From the NCBI GenBank assembly GCA_017536205.1, contig JAFXHX010000003.1:62001-126000 (forward strand): DNA of 64,000 nt, in the 5' to 3' direction. Numbering within the stretch: the stretch's first letter is position 1; each line of letters starts with the position of its first letter. Position numbers and translations under genes: made by a program. The DNA is from Clostridia bacterium. Lineage in GTDB: Bacteria > Bacillota > Clostridia > Christensenellales > Borkfalkiaceae. Below, piece by piece: positions 31,621 to 39,343 of this stretch. The notes under the pieces were generated by a model that was given only the letters and a program-made list of their open reading frames with translations, was not told where the DNA came from and did not search any database.

Positions 31621-32244
31621 ATGAAAAGTTATGCAAAGATTATTTCGTTTGTTATTACGCTGATAATGCTTTTTACGTTAGCATCGTGCGAAAAAGTGAA
31701 TTATGGCTACACCCACCCAACCTATACTTCGGAGTATACAAGCCAGCAGCATATTGAGCGCATTAAAAACGTATATTTAAATAAATCTGAAGCAAAAAAC
31801 GGAACTTGGATAATTAACGATATTAACGTTGAAATTATCAATAGTTTTTACGATAACGACCCCGAATATTTTATTGTTGAAATGGATATTAGAATAGGCA
31901 AAATTATTGAAGGTTATTTTAAATATCGAGACGCTTATTTAGTTATATTTGGGTTTATATGGAACGACGAATATTACTATGGCTATACTTTAAAGTCAAA
32001 TCCTTACAAGGTTTGTGGTTATGAAGATAATAAAAAGTTTGTTTCTAACTATACCTTTGGTATAGAAGAAGATGGAAAAGTTTATAAAATTGCCGAAGTT
32101 AAGTTGCTTGCTGACTTGCCGTCTTATACCGTACTTGAAAAACAAGAAATAACCCTAGAAGAACAAAAACAACTTATGGAAAATGGTGGCTATAATTTTA
32201 GCAGGAAAAAATTAACTAGAACTGACTGGTATATAAAATTCTAA
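31621..32244 (+). CDS. putative lipoprotein with a duplicated 3' end
   Basis: This 207-residue protein has a clear lipoprotein signal (IISFVITLIMLFTLASC, cysteine about residue 23). The rest is beta-rich with many tyrosines (EYYYGYTLKSNPYKVCGY) and matches nothing I know. It lies 12 bases after the peptidase-like gene with GAGAGGGCG as ribosome binding site, so the two are probably co-expressed and may act together on the surface. Its last 61 bases are duplicated immediately downstream (32245-32305). The second copy carries a different ending, so the present C-terminus (WYIKF) may have replaced an older one ending YIKYDTFKN. Confidence 0.65.
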   Translation: MKSYAKIISFVITLIMLFTLASCEKVNYGYTHPTYTSEYTSQQHIERIKNVYLNKSEAKNGTWIINDINVEIINSFYDNDPEYFIVEMDIRIGKIIEGYFKYRDAYLVIFGFIWNDEYYYGYTLKSNPYKVCGYEDNKKFVSNYTFGIEEDGKVYKIAEVKLLADLPSYTVLEKQEITLEEQKQLMENGGYNFSRKKLTRTDWYIKF

Positions 32245-32305
32245 TGGTGGCTATAATTTTAGCAGGAATAAATTAACTAGAACTGAATGGTATATAAAAT
32301 ACGAT
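32184..32305 (+). repeat. 61-base tandem duplication at the lipoprotein 3' end
   Basis: TGGTGGCTATAATTTTAGCA begins at 32184 and again at 32245. The copies differ at a few bases (GGAAAAA/GGAATAA, GACTGG/GAATGG, AATTC/AATAC). A unit of 61 is not a multiple of three, so the second copy is out of frame and untranslated. Confidence 0.85.
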
Positions 32306-32321
32306 ACGTTTAAAAATTAAA

Positions 32322-32350
32322 AATAACGGCAGTTTTTGCCGTTATTTTTT
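32322..32350. terminator. bidirectional terminator
   Basis: AATAACGGCA (32322-32331) pairs with TGCCGTTATT (32337-32346), flanked by A and T runs. It ends the lipoprotein transcript and the convergent yggS-sepF unit. Confidence 0.88.
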
Positions 32351-32581
32351 TACTATTATAAAGTTTTCTTTGTCGAGTGGGCAAATTGCCATATTAAGCG
32401 CAAACGACGCTCCTCCCAAAACGTCAACTATGCGTTGGCGTTCTTTTTTAGGGGTAGTTGCAAGGGTTATTATTGCGGGGTTTTCTTTTAAATAGGTTAT
32501 TATTTCTGCCGTTTCCGCCGTTTTTTTAGGTGAAAAAACCTTAACGTCTTTAGTGCCTTTATTTTTGAGCGGGCTAGGCAA
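32342..32581 (-). CDS. sepF: SepF-like cell division protein, very short
   Basis: SepF anchors and bundles FtsZ at the division site. This 79-residue protein matches only the C-terminal SepF core: DVKVFSPKKTAETAEIITYLKENPAIITL, then ERQRIVDVLGGASFALNMAI and a final FIIVKK. The usual N-terminal amphipathic membrane-binding helix and linker (about 60-70 residues) are missing. The start is TTG at 32581, three bases after the yggS stop, with AAAAGGTACT at good distance. The yggS-sepF order matches the Bacillus ylmE-ylmF order. Either the membrane anchor is supplied elsewhere or this is a variant. Confidence 0.8.
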   Translation of the reverse strand: MPSPLKNKGTKDVKVFSPKKTAETAEIITYLKENPAIITLATTPKKERQRIVDVLGGASFALNMAICPLDKENFIIVKK

Positions 32582-32584
32582 TTT

Positions 32585-33241
32585 TTAGTACCTTTTCCCG
32601 AATATTTTGCTACCAACCCTTATCATATTACTGCCTGCTTTAATTGCAATTTTATAGTCGTTAGACATGCCGAGTGAAAGGGTGGTAAAGCCGAATTCAA
32701 CTTTAAACTCGTCGTAAACGGAGCGAAGGTTTTTAGAAAGTTCAAAAAGCACCGTTTCATCGCTGGTGTCAGGTAGCATAGCCATAAGCCCTAAAACCTT
32801 AACGCCATTTAAACTTTTAGCGTAAGTAAGCGCGCTTTCAAGTTCAGTAAACGAAAAGCCGTGTTTTTGCTCTTCGCCAAGGTTAACTTCAAGTAAAACG
32901 TTAGTTACAACGTTCTTGTTTAAACTTTGCTTATTTATTTCGTCTAATAAGTCAACGGTGTCAACGCTTTGAATTAAATAGCACTTTCCTATTAAATATT
33001 TAACCTTGTTTTTTTGAAGGTGACCTATAAAGTGGTAATTAACGGGTTTTGTAACTATGGGAAACTTATCTTTAAACTCTTGCGCACGGTTTTCGGCAAT
33101 ATCTTTAAGCCCTGCCGAAATTGCTTCGTTAATAAGTTCAACGGGCATAAACTTGGTTGCGCCAACAAGCGTTACCTTTTCGCCATACGGGTTGCCGTTT
33201 TCAATTTCTTTTAAAATAACTTCAAGATTTTCTTTTACCAT
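32585..33241 (-). CDS. yggS: YggS/YlmE family PLP-binding protein
   Basis: This 218-residue single-domain PLP protein of the alanine-racemase fold type is linked to PLP and amino-acid homeostasis, with no known catalysis. Features are the PLP lysine in VTLVGATKFMPVE (about residue 30), ENRAQEFKDKF, HFIGHLQKNKVKYLIGKCYLIQSVD, LLEVNLGEEQKHGF and the closing LSMGMSNDY-like motif LSLGMSNDYKIAIKAGSNMIRVGSKIFG. The ATG at 33241 lies directly at the end of the SRP RNA terminator and has no ribosome binding site. It may depend on read-through from the SRP promoter. Confidence 0.93.
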   Translation of the reverse strand: MVKENLEVILKEIENGNPYGEKVTLVGATKFMPVELINEAISAGLKDIAENRAQEFKDKFPIVTKPVNYHFIGHLQKNKVKYLIGKCYLIQSVDTVDLLDEINKQSLNKNVVTNVLLEVNLGEEQKHGFSFTELESALTYAKSLNGVKVLGLMAMLPDTSDETVLFELSKNLRSVYDEFKVEFGFTTLSLGMSNDYKIAIKAGSNMIRVGSKIFGKRY

Positions 33242-33276
33242 AATAAATAAAAAGAGTTTTATTTTATAAAACTCTT
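33241..33276 (-). terminator. terminator of the SRP RNA gene
   Basis: On the minus strand AAGAGTTTTAT pairs with ATAAAACTCTT (11 bp, three-base loop) and TTTTTATTTATT follows. The yggS start codon is at the end of this tract. Confidence 0.85.
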
Positions 33277-33284
33277 GCTCCTTT

Positions 33285-33556
33285 AAAATGCTGCGAATCT
33301 TCTTCGATAACTTCTACCGAAGCGGTAACGGTAACGTAAAGCTCGGTCAAAGCTACCTTATGGCACACGACTAAACCGTTTAGTGCTGCTATATTCCTAT
33401 CCTGACACGGTTCGCGGGGCGCCGTTGCATAAGACCTTAACGTCAACGCCCACGGTATCGCTCGGCCTTCCATAAAAGAAACCTAGGAAGACGTTCGGCC
33501 TTGCTGTAGCGGATTGCAAGTTACAGGGCACCGCTAACTCCCCACCTATCGCAGTA
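33285..33556 (-). ncRNA. ffs: signal recognition particle RNA, large bacterial type
   Basis: This is the SRP RNA scaffold that binds Ffh. The minus strand reads AGCGGTGCCCTGTAAC near the 5' end (Alu-type domain, as in Bacillus scRNA). The universal helix 8 region follows: GCGAACCGTGTCAGG-ATA-GGAA-TAT-AGCAGCA, i.e. the asymmetric loop strands GTCAGG and AGCAGC with a GGAA tetraloop. The ends close by pairing CTGCGA (near 33554) with TCGCAG (near 33291). Length is about 270 nucleotides. Reading frames at 33264-33473 are shadows of this RNA. Confidence 0.95.
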
Positions 33557-33561
33557 GTATT

Positions 33562-33590
33562 ATTTTATAATAAAACTTTAAAATAATCAA
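33562..33590 (-). promoter_or_regulatory. promoter of the SRP RNA gene
   Basis: Minus strand: TTGATT (33590-33585), a 17-base spacer and TAAAAT (33567-33562), predicting a 5' end near 33555. Confidence 0.75.
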
Positions 33591-33620
33591 GCGTATAACG
33601 AAAAAATATAGCCGAATTGC

Positions 33621-33649
33621 TTTACTTAAACAAATTATTTTGCTAAAAT
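33621..33649 (+). promoter_or_regulatory. promoter of the ileS T-box transcript
   Basis: TTTACT (33621-33626), a 17-base spacer and TAAAAT (33644-33649) with TGC in front (extended -10). Confidence 0.7.
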
Positions 33650-33655
33650 ATACTA

Positions 33656-33900
33656 AAAAGTATATATTTTGCAACGATTGAAGACTTTATGCTTTATAAA
33701 AACTTGCAAACAGAGAGTACGGTGTTGCTGAAAGCCGGCGGTAAGTTAAAGTATAATATCACTTCATAGCAAGCAAGCCGAAACTAAGTAAGTTTGCCGT
33801 ATCTCTGCGTTAAAGGGTTTGAGTGCGCTAATTATTTTGCGCAAACAGAGTGGTACCGCGGTTATAATCGTCTCTGACTATTACCGTGGTTTTTTTATTT
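33656..33900 (+). ncRNA. T-box leader for isoleucine
   Basis: This T-box riboregulator binds uncharged tRNA-Ile and prevents termination. Seen: a long specifier stem containing AATATCACTTC with the Ile codon ATC at 33758-33760 followed by A. The highly conserved T-box AGAGTGGTACCGCGG lies at 33847-33861. A terminator forms from ACCGCGGTTATAA with TTACCGTGGT and seven T (to about 33897). ileS follows directly, which confirms the amino acid. Confidence 0.95.
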
Positions 33901-33917
33901 TTTAAAGGAGTTTTGTT

Positions 33918-36900
33918 ATGTACAAAAAAGTAGAAACCAACCTTAACTTTTTAGAGCGTGAAAAAGAAATTATTAAGTTTTGGGAAGAAAACGACGTTTT
34001 CAACGCAAGTATAGTTAAAAACGAAGGCAATGAAGAGTTCTGTTTTTACGACGGACCGCCAACTGCTAACGGCAAACCGCACATCGGCCACGTTTTAACG
34101 CGCGTTATGAAAGATATTATTCCACGTTACCAAACTATGAAAGGCAAGCACGTTTTAAGAAAGGCGGGCTGGGATACTCACGGACTTCCCGTTGAACTTG
34201 AAGTTGAGAAAAAACTTAATCTCGACGGCAAGCAAGACATTGAAAAGTACGGTATCGAGCCGTTTATCAAAGAGTGCAAGTCATCGGTATTTAAATACAC
34301 TAGCGAGTGGAAAGAAATGAGCGACCGTTTGGGTTACTGGTGCGATATGGATAACCCTTACGTTACTTATCACGACGATTATATCGAAAGCGAGTGGTGG
34401 GCGCTTAAAAAGATTTGGGAAAAAGGTCTTTTATACAAGGGCTATAAAATCGTTCCTTACTGCCCACGTTGTGGAACTGCACTTTCTTCGCACGAAGTTG
34501 CGCAAGGATATAAAGACGTTACTGAAAAATCGGTTTACGTTAAGTTTAAAGTTGAAGGCGAAAACAAATACTTCCTTGTTTGGACCACTACTCCTTGGAC
34601 ACTTCCATCAAACGTTTGCTTATGCTTAAACGCTAAAGAAGATTATAGCGAAATTATAGCAAACGGTGAAACTTATATTTTAGCAACTGCGCTTATTCCC
34701 AAACTCTTTGAAGAATACGAAATAGTTGCAACCAACAAGGGTAGTTACTACGAAGGCACTCGTTACGAGCCTTTATATTCGTTCGGCACGTTAGAAAAGG
34801 GCAAAAAAGCCTATATTTGCGTTACCGACGACTACGTTACTATGGAAGATGGTACTGGTATCGTTCACAACGCACCCGCTTTCGGTGAAGACGACGCTCG
34901 CGTTTGCCAAAAGAACGACGTTTCGTTTATCAACCTTGTTGATACTCGCGGTAAAATGACCGAAGAGTGTGGCTTTATTGCAGGGCTTTTCGTTAAAGAC
35001 GCCGATAAACTTATTATTGAAGACCTTGTTAATCGCAATATAATGTTCAAGGTGCAAGAGTTTACGCACAGTTATCCTTTCTGCTGGCGTTGTAACACTC
35101 CGCTTATCTACTACGCAAGAAGTAGTTGGTTTATTAAAACTACTGCCGTTAAAGATAAAATTATTGCGTCTAACAATTCAGTTAACTGGATGCCCGAAAC
35201 CATTAAGTCTGGTAGAATGGGTAATTTCCTTGAAAATATTATCGACTGGGGTTTATCAAGGGAAAGATACTGGGGAACTCCACTTCCCGTTTGGACTTGT
35301 AGCGAGTGTGGCAAAGTTCACGTTATAGGTTCTAAACAAGAACTTAAAGAACTTTGTGGCATTAGTGGCGATATTGAACTTCACCGCCCGTATATCGACG
35401 AGCCCACCTTTAAGTGCTCGTGCGGTGGAACTATGACTAGGGTTAAAGACGTTATCGACTGCTGGTTTGACAGTGGTTCTATGCCCTTTGCTCAACTTCA
35501 CTATCCGTTTGAAAACAAAGACCTTTTTGAAAAGCAATTCCCCGCAGACTTTATAAGCGAAGCAGTTGACCAAACTAGGGGTTGGTTCTATACCTTACTA
35601 GTAATTTCAACCTTGCTCTTTGATAAAGCACCCTTTAAAAACTGCATAGTACTCGGCCACGTTAACGATAAAAACGGCATTAAAATGTCAAAGCACGTTG
35701 GCAACGTAGTCGACCCGTGGACGGTGCTTAACAAACAAGGCGCCGACGCCGTTAGGTGGTATTTCTACACCGGTTCTGCTCCTTGGCTTCCATCGCGTTT
35801 CTATCCTGAAGCAGTTAGCGAAGCGCAAAGAAAGTTTATGGGCACGCTTTGGAACGCCTACGCTTTCTTCGTTTTATACGCCGATATAGACGGATACGAC
35901 CCGTCTAAATACAATCTTAAAGATTGTAAACTTTCGGTAATGGATAAGTGGGTGCTTTCTAAACTCAACACCCTTATAAAAGCAGTTGATAACGGGCTTA
36001 ATAAATATCAAATCTTTGAAACTTCAAGACTACTTCAAGATTATGCCGACGAACTTTCTAACTGGTATATTCGCCGTGGTAGAGAAAGGTATTGGGGAAA
36101 AGAATGGACGGACGATAAAATTGCCGCATACACCACCTTATATACCGTGCTCGTAACGCTTGCAAAACTTTCGGCGCCATACGTTCCGTTTATGACCGAA
36201 AGTATGTATTTAAACCTTGTTCCCGAGTTTTACAAAGATGCGCCTAAGTCAGTTCACCTTTGCTCGTTCCCCGTTTGTGACGAGAGTATGATTGACGAAG
36301 AACTTGAAAAGGGTATGGGGCTCGTTTACGACGTGGTAGTTCTTGGTAGAGCAACCAGAAATACTGCAAACGTTAAAAACCGTCAACCACTTTCAAAAAT
36401 ATTCGTTGCAACTGAAAAGGCTAGCGAACTTACCGAAGAACTTTTAACTATTGCAAAAGAAGAACTTAACGTTAAGGGCGTTGAAATTATTACCGACGCC
36501 AAGGGTTTAATATCTTATAAAATTAAACCACAACTTAAAACGTTAGGTCCTAAATACGGCGCAAAACTTGGCCTTATTAGAAACTTCCTTGAAACTTGCA
36601 ATGCTAGCGAAGTGGTTGAAACCGTTAAAACTGAAGGCGTTTACAAAGTAATGCTCGGCGGTAGTGAAATAGAGTTCACGCAAGACGACCTTTTAATTTC
36701 AAGCGAAAGTAAAGAAGGTTACGTTTCGGCAAGCGAAAACGGCGTTACCGTAGTTCTTGACACCAACGTTACCCCCGAACTCGTAAAAGAAGGCATAGAG
36801 CGTGAAATCGTTTCTAAAATACAAACTATGCGTAAAGAAGCGGGCTTTGAAGTAACCGATAGAATTAACGTATATTTTAACGCAGTAGGTAGCGCAAAAG

Positions 36901-37040
36901 ACGTTATTATAGATAGTGGCGACAAAATTAAAAACGGCGTTTTAGCAATAGAACTTATTGAAACTAGTGACGTTAAAGGCTATCAAAAAGAATGGGATAT
37001 AGCCGGTGAAAAAGTAATTCTCGGGGTTGAAAAAGCGTAA
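33918..37040 (+). CDS. ileS: isoleucyl-tRNA synthetase, long (type 2) form
   Basis: This class I synthetase charges tRNA-Ile. The 1040 residues contain the HIGH motif in GKPHIGHVLTR (about residue 54), the CP1 editing domain with TWGDTHG-like WDTHGLPVELEVEKKL, the KMSKS motif as GIKMSKHVGNV, and the C-terminal anticodon region. The length and the opening NLNFLEREKEIIKFWEENDVFNAS fit the eukaryote-like type 2 IleRS, a group known for mupirocin tolerance. No C-terminal zinc cluster like that of type 1 is evident. AAAGGAG precedes the ATG and the T-box controls it. The downstream methyltransferase overlaps its stop by one base. Confidence 0.97.
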   Translation: MYKKVETNLNFLEREKEIIKFWEENDVFNASIVKNEGNEEFCFYDGPPTANGKPHIGHVLTRVMKDIIPRYQTMKGKHVLRKAGWDTHGLPVELEVEKKLNLDGKQDIEKYGIEPFIKECKSSVFKYTSEWKEMSDRLGYWCDMDNPYVTYHDDYIESEWWALKKIWEKGLLYKGYKIVPYCPRCGTALSSHEVAQGYKDVTEKSVYVKFKVEGENKYFLVWTTTPWTLPSNVCLCLNAKEDYSEIIANGETYILATALIPKLFEEYEIVATNKGSYYEGTRYEPLYSFGTLEKGKKAYICVTDDYVTMEDGTGIVHNAPAFGEDDARVCQKNDVSFINLVDTRGKMTEECGFIAGLFVKDADKLIIEDLVNRNIMFKVQEFTHSYPFCWRCNTPLIYYARSSWFIKTTAVKDKIIASNNSVNWMPETIKSGRMGNFLENIIDWGLSRERYWGTPLPVWTCSECGKVHVIGSKQELKELCGISGDIELHRPYIDEPTFKCSCGGTMTRVKDVIDCWFDSGSMPFAQLHYPFENKDLFEKQFPADFISEAVDQTRGWFYTLLVISTLLFDKAPFKNCIVLGHVNDKNGIKMSKHVGNVVDPWTVLNKQGADAVRWYFYTGSAPWLPSRFYPEAVSEAQRKFMGTLWNAYAFFVLYADIDGYDPSKYNLKDCKLSVMDKWVLSKLNTLIKAVDNGLNKYQIFETSRLLQDYADELSNWYIRRGRERYWGKEWTDDKIAAYTTLYTVLVTLAKLSAPYVPFMTESMYLNLVPEFYKDAPKSVHLCSFPVCDESMIDEELEKGMGLVYDVVVLGRATRNTANVKNRQPLSKIFVATEKASELTEELLTIAKEELNVKGVEIITDAKGLISYKIKPQLKTLGPKYGAKLGLIRNFLETCNASEVVETVKTEGVYKVMLGGSEIEFTQDDLLISSESKEGYVSASENGVTVVLDTNVTPELVKEGIEREIVSKIQTMRKEAGFEVTDRINVYFNAVGSAKDVIIDSGDKIKNGVLAIELIETSDVKGYQKEWDIAGEKVILGVEKA

Positions 37041-37906
37041 TGGTACTTGCAGATAAGTGGGTAGATTACGAAATTATAGCCACGGGTGACGGGTATAAGT
37101 TAGAGCGTTGGAAAGACGTTATGCTTCTTCGCCCAGACCCACAAGTTATATGGAAAACTCCCGTTAATATGAACGAATATAAAGGGCTTAACGCCAAGTA
37201 CGTTAGAAGTGAAACGGGTGGCGGTAGGTGGGAAAACTTAAAGCCTATGCCCGAAAGTTGGGTAATAAGTTACGGCGATTTAAAGTTCAAAATTAAACCT
37301 ATGGGCTTTAAGCACACGGGATTATTCCCAGAACAAGCCGGCAACTGGGAAAAAATGATGGCGCTTATAAAGGGCGCTAATCGCCCTATAAGCGTACTTA
37401 ACCTATTTGCTTACACGGGTGGCGCAACCGTTGCTTGCTTAAAGGCAGGCGCTTCGGTTTGCCACGTTGACGCCGCTAAAGGTATGGTAGAGCGTGCGGG
37501 CGAAAATTGCAGACTATCAGGCGTTGGCGAAGGCAAAGTTAGGTTTATTATAGACGACTGCTTAAAGTTCGTTCAGCGTGAAATACGCCGTGGCAAAAAG
37601 TACGACGCCATTATTATGGACCCACCTAGTTTTGGTAGGGGCCCAGGTGGCGAAACTTGGAAAATTGAAAACGAACTATTTAATCTCGTTAGCATTTGTA
37701 CCCAAGTTTTAAGCGATAACCCTTTGTTCTTTTTAATTAACAGTTACACAACGGGGCTTCAACCCCAAGTTCTTAAAAATATTTTAACCCTTTTAATGCC
37801 CAAAGGCGTAGGCGAAACCGAAGCGTATGAAGTGGGGCTTCCCACAAACGAAAATATTGCGCTTCCCTGTGGCTGTAGTGGACTTTGGAAATCTATTAAG
37901 GAGTAA
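37040..37906 (+). CDS. SAM-dependent methyltransferase, RlmI/RlmL-like
   Basis: This 288-residue class I methyltransferase has the SAM site VLNLFAYTGGATVACLKAGASVCHVDAAKGMVE (about residues 117-148). Motif IV is AIIMDPPSFGRGPGGETWK, the form found in rRNA methyltransferases of the RlmI/RlmL (m5C or m2G) group and in several uncharacterised homologues. It lacks an obvious PUA domain. The N-terminal 100 residues are beta-rich (YKLERWKDVMLLRPDPQVIW). It overlaps ileS by one base and is followed after three bases by a pseudouridine synthase gene, giving an RNA-modification operon under the Ile T-box. The base it modifies is unknown. Confidence 0.8.
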   Translation: MVLADKWVDYEIIATGDGYKLERWKDVMLLRPDPQVIWKTPVNMNEYKGLNAKYVRSETGGGRWENLKPMPESWVISYGDLKFKIKPMGFKHTGLFPEQAGNWEKMMALIKGANRPISVLNLFAYTGGATVACLKAGASVCHVDAAKGMVERAGENCRLSGVGEGKVRFIIDDCLKFVQREIRRGKKYDAIIMDPPSFGRGPGGETWKIENELFNLVSICTQVLSDNPLFFLINSYTTGLQPQVLKNILTLLMPKGVGETEAYEVGLPTNENIALPCGCSGLWKSIKE

Positions 37907-37909
37907 GTT

Positions 37910-38611
37910 ATGGAATCACCCGTAATTATTTATGAAGACAATCACGTTTTGGTGGCGTTAAAGCCCCAAAATATGCCTTCGTGTGAAGACGAGTCTAAAG
38001 ATTTAGACCTTTTAACGTATCTTAAAAATATGATAAAAGAGCGCGATAATAAGTCGGGTAACGTTTACCTTGGGCTTGTTCATCGTTTAGATAGGCCAAC
38101 TGGTGGAGTTATGGTTTTTGCTAAAACTTCAAAGGCTGCGTCAAGGCTTAGCGAGCAAATGAAAGAAGGCGATTTTCAAAAAACCTATTTTGCAACCTTG
38201 GTGGGCTCGCCAAAGCAAAAGTCGCAAAAACTTACTAACTACCTTAAAAAGAACGCAATAAATAATATGGTTTACGTTTGTGGTCAAACGGTTGAGGGTG
38301 CAAAAAAAGCCGAACTTTTCTACGAAATAATTGAAGAAAAGAACGGACTTTCACTTGCAAGAATTAAACTTTACACGGGTAGGGGTCATCAAATACGAGT
38401 TCAAATGTCGCATATGGGTAACCCCGTTTACGGCGATATGCGCTACGGTGGAGAAAACGCAGTTAAGGGCCACCTTGCGCTTTGGGCGTCGTCGCTCGCG
38501 TTTACTCACCCCGTAACCAAAGAAAGGTTAGTGTTTAAAGCCGAGCCACCCAAAGATTTAGCGCCTTGGAAACTTTTCGACACTTCGGTGGCGCTTGAAA
38601 TGACACTTTAA
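37910..38611 (+). CDS. RluA-family pseudouridine synthase
   Basis: This 233-residue pseudouridine synthase has the catalytic GLVHRLDRPTGGVMVFAKT (aspartate in HRLDR, about residue 62), ending LYTGRGHQIRVQMSHMGNPVYGD. There is no S4 domain, unlike RluD, so it resembles the short RluA/RluC-like enzymes. The RNA target is not shown. It is the third gene of the ileS unit; AAGGAG lies nine bases before the ATG. A terminator follows. Confidence 0.9.
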   Translation: MESPVIIYEDNHVLVALKPQNMPSCEDESKDLDLLTYLKNMIKERDNKSGNVYLGLVHRLDRPTGGVMVFAKTSKAASRLSEQMKEGDFQKTYFATLVGSPKQKSQKLTNYLKKNAINNMVYVCGQTVEGAKKAELFYEIIEEKNGLSLARIKLYTGRGHQIRVQMSHMGNPVYGDMRYGGENAVKGHLALWASSLAFTHPVTKERLVFKAEPPKDLAPWKLFDTSVALEMTL

Positions 38612-38637
38612 GAAGCGATTTTATCGCTTCTTTTTTT
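38612..38637 (+). terminator. terminator of the ileS operon
   Basis: GAAGCGAT (38612-38619) pairs with ATCGCTTC (38623-38630) over TTT, followed by seven T. Confidence 0.9.
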
Positions 38638-39181
38638 ATAAAAAGCAGGTTATAATTTTGTAAAGCCCCAAACTTAAAACTAGAAATGCGGGCAGTTTTT
38701 CAAGTTTTTTAAACTCACTTAGTTTTTTGCTTACTATAAACGACACGGAAAGTAACAGTAAATGTGTTGCCGTTATTAAAAGTGTAACGTATATGGGCGA
38801 AAAGCCTTCAACTACTAACGAAAAACAGCCGATTGCCCCGTCAACGCCGATTGATGCACCCGAAATAATAGAAAGTTTTAAAGTTTCGTCGCTACTATTC
38901 CACAATGGTAAAACCTCGTTAGTTTTAATAAGTTCGTTAACGGCAATAATAGAAAGCACGGCGCCCGATATAAAAATGGCAATAGTTTTGAAGTTTTCAC
39001 TTAACAAATAGCCTAGCGCCGAGCCTAAAAACGCTAGTATAAAAACGGTGCTAGAAACGCCTAGCAATATGCTTTTATAACTGGTATTTTTATTCGATAA
39101 AGAAAGCCCCGCAAAAAAAGAATCGGCGCTAACAGAAAGCGCCGACCAAACTAAAAATAACACCTTCATAAGTAAAACCAC
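38636..39181 (-). CDS. MntP/YtaF-like membrane protein
   Basis: This protein has about six membrane segments and an internal two-fold repeat. Each half has a conserved acidic position (LSVSADSFFAGLSL at the start, GASIGVDGAIGCFSL in the middle), the pattern of MntP manganese exporters and the related YtaF sporulation proteins. A cation-export role is plausible but not shown. The start is taken as GTG at 39181 (181 residues), because a TAAAAT box ends six bases before it and there is no Shine-Dalgarno site. The ATG at 39169 is the alternative. Confidence 0.7.
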   Translation of the reverse strand: MVLLMKVLFLVWSALSVSADSFFAGLSLSNKNTSYKSILLGVSSTVFILAFLGSALGYLLSENFKTIAIFISGAVLSIIAVNELIKTNEVLPLWNSSDETLKLSIISGASIGVDGAIGCFSLVVEGFSPIYVTLLITATHLLLLSVSFIVSKKLSEFKKLEKLPAFLVLSLGLYKIITCFL

Positions 39182-39187
39182 TACTTC

Positions 39188-39193
39188 ATTTTA
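39188..39193 (-). promoter_or_regulatory. -10 box of the MntP-like gene, leaderless GTG start
   Basis: Minus-strand TAAAAT followed by six bases and GTG. Confidence 0.45.
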
Positions 39194-39255
39194 TGTGCAA
39201 GCAAGTATAACTTGTTATAATTATGTGATTTTTTATATAAAATTGCAGTTATTTA

Positions 39256-39284
39256 TTGACAAAAACGTACTTATAGAGTAAAAT
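39256..39284 (+). promoter_or_regulatory. promoter of the surface protein gene at 39344
   Basis: A perfect TTGACA (39256-39261), a 17-base spacer and TAAAAT (39279-39284). Confidence 0.75.
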
Positions 39285-39343
39285 AATTAAAGTATAATTA
39301 AACTCGCGTAAAATCTAAAAGATTTTCTATTATAGGAGCAACA

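Noticed and set aside
33264..33473. 69-aa minus-strand frame
   Set aside because: It lies inside the SRP RNA gene.
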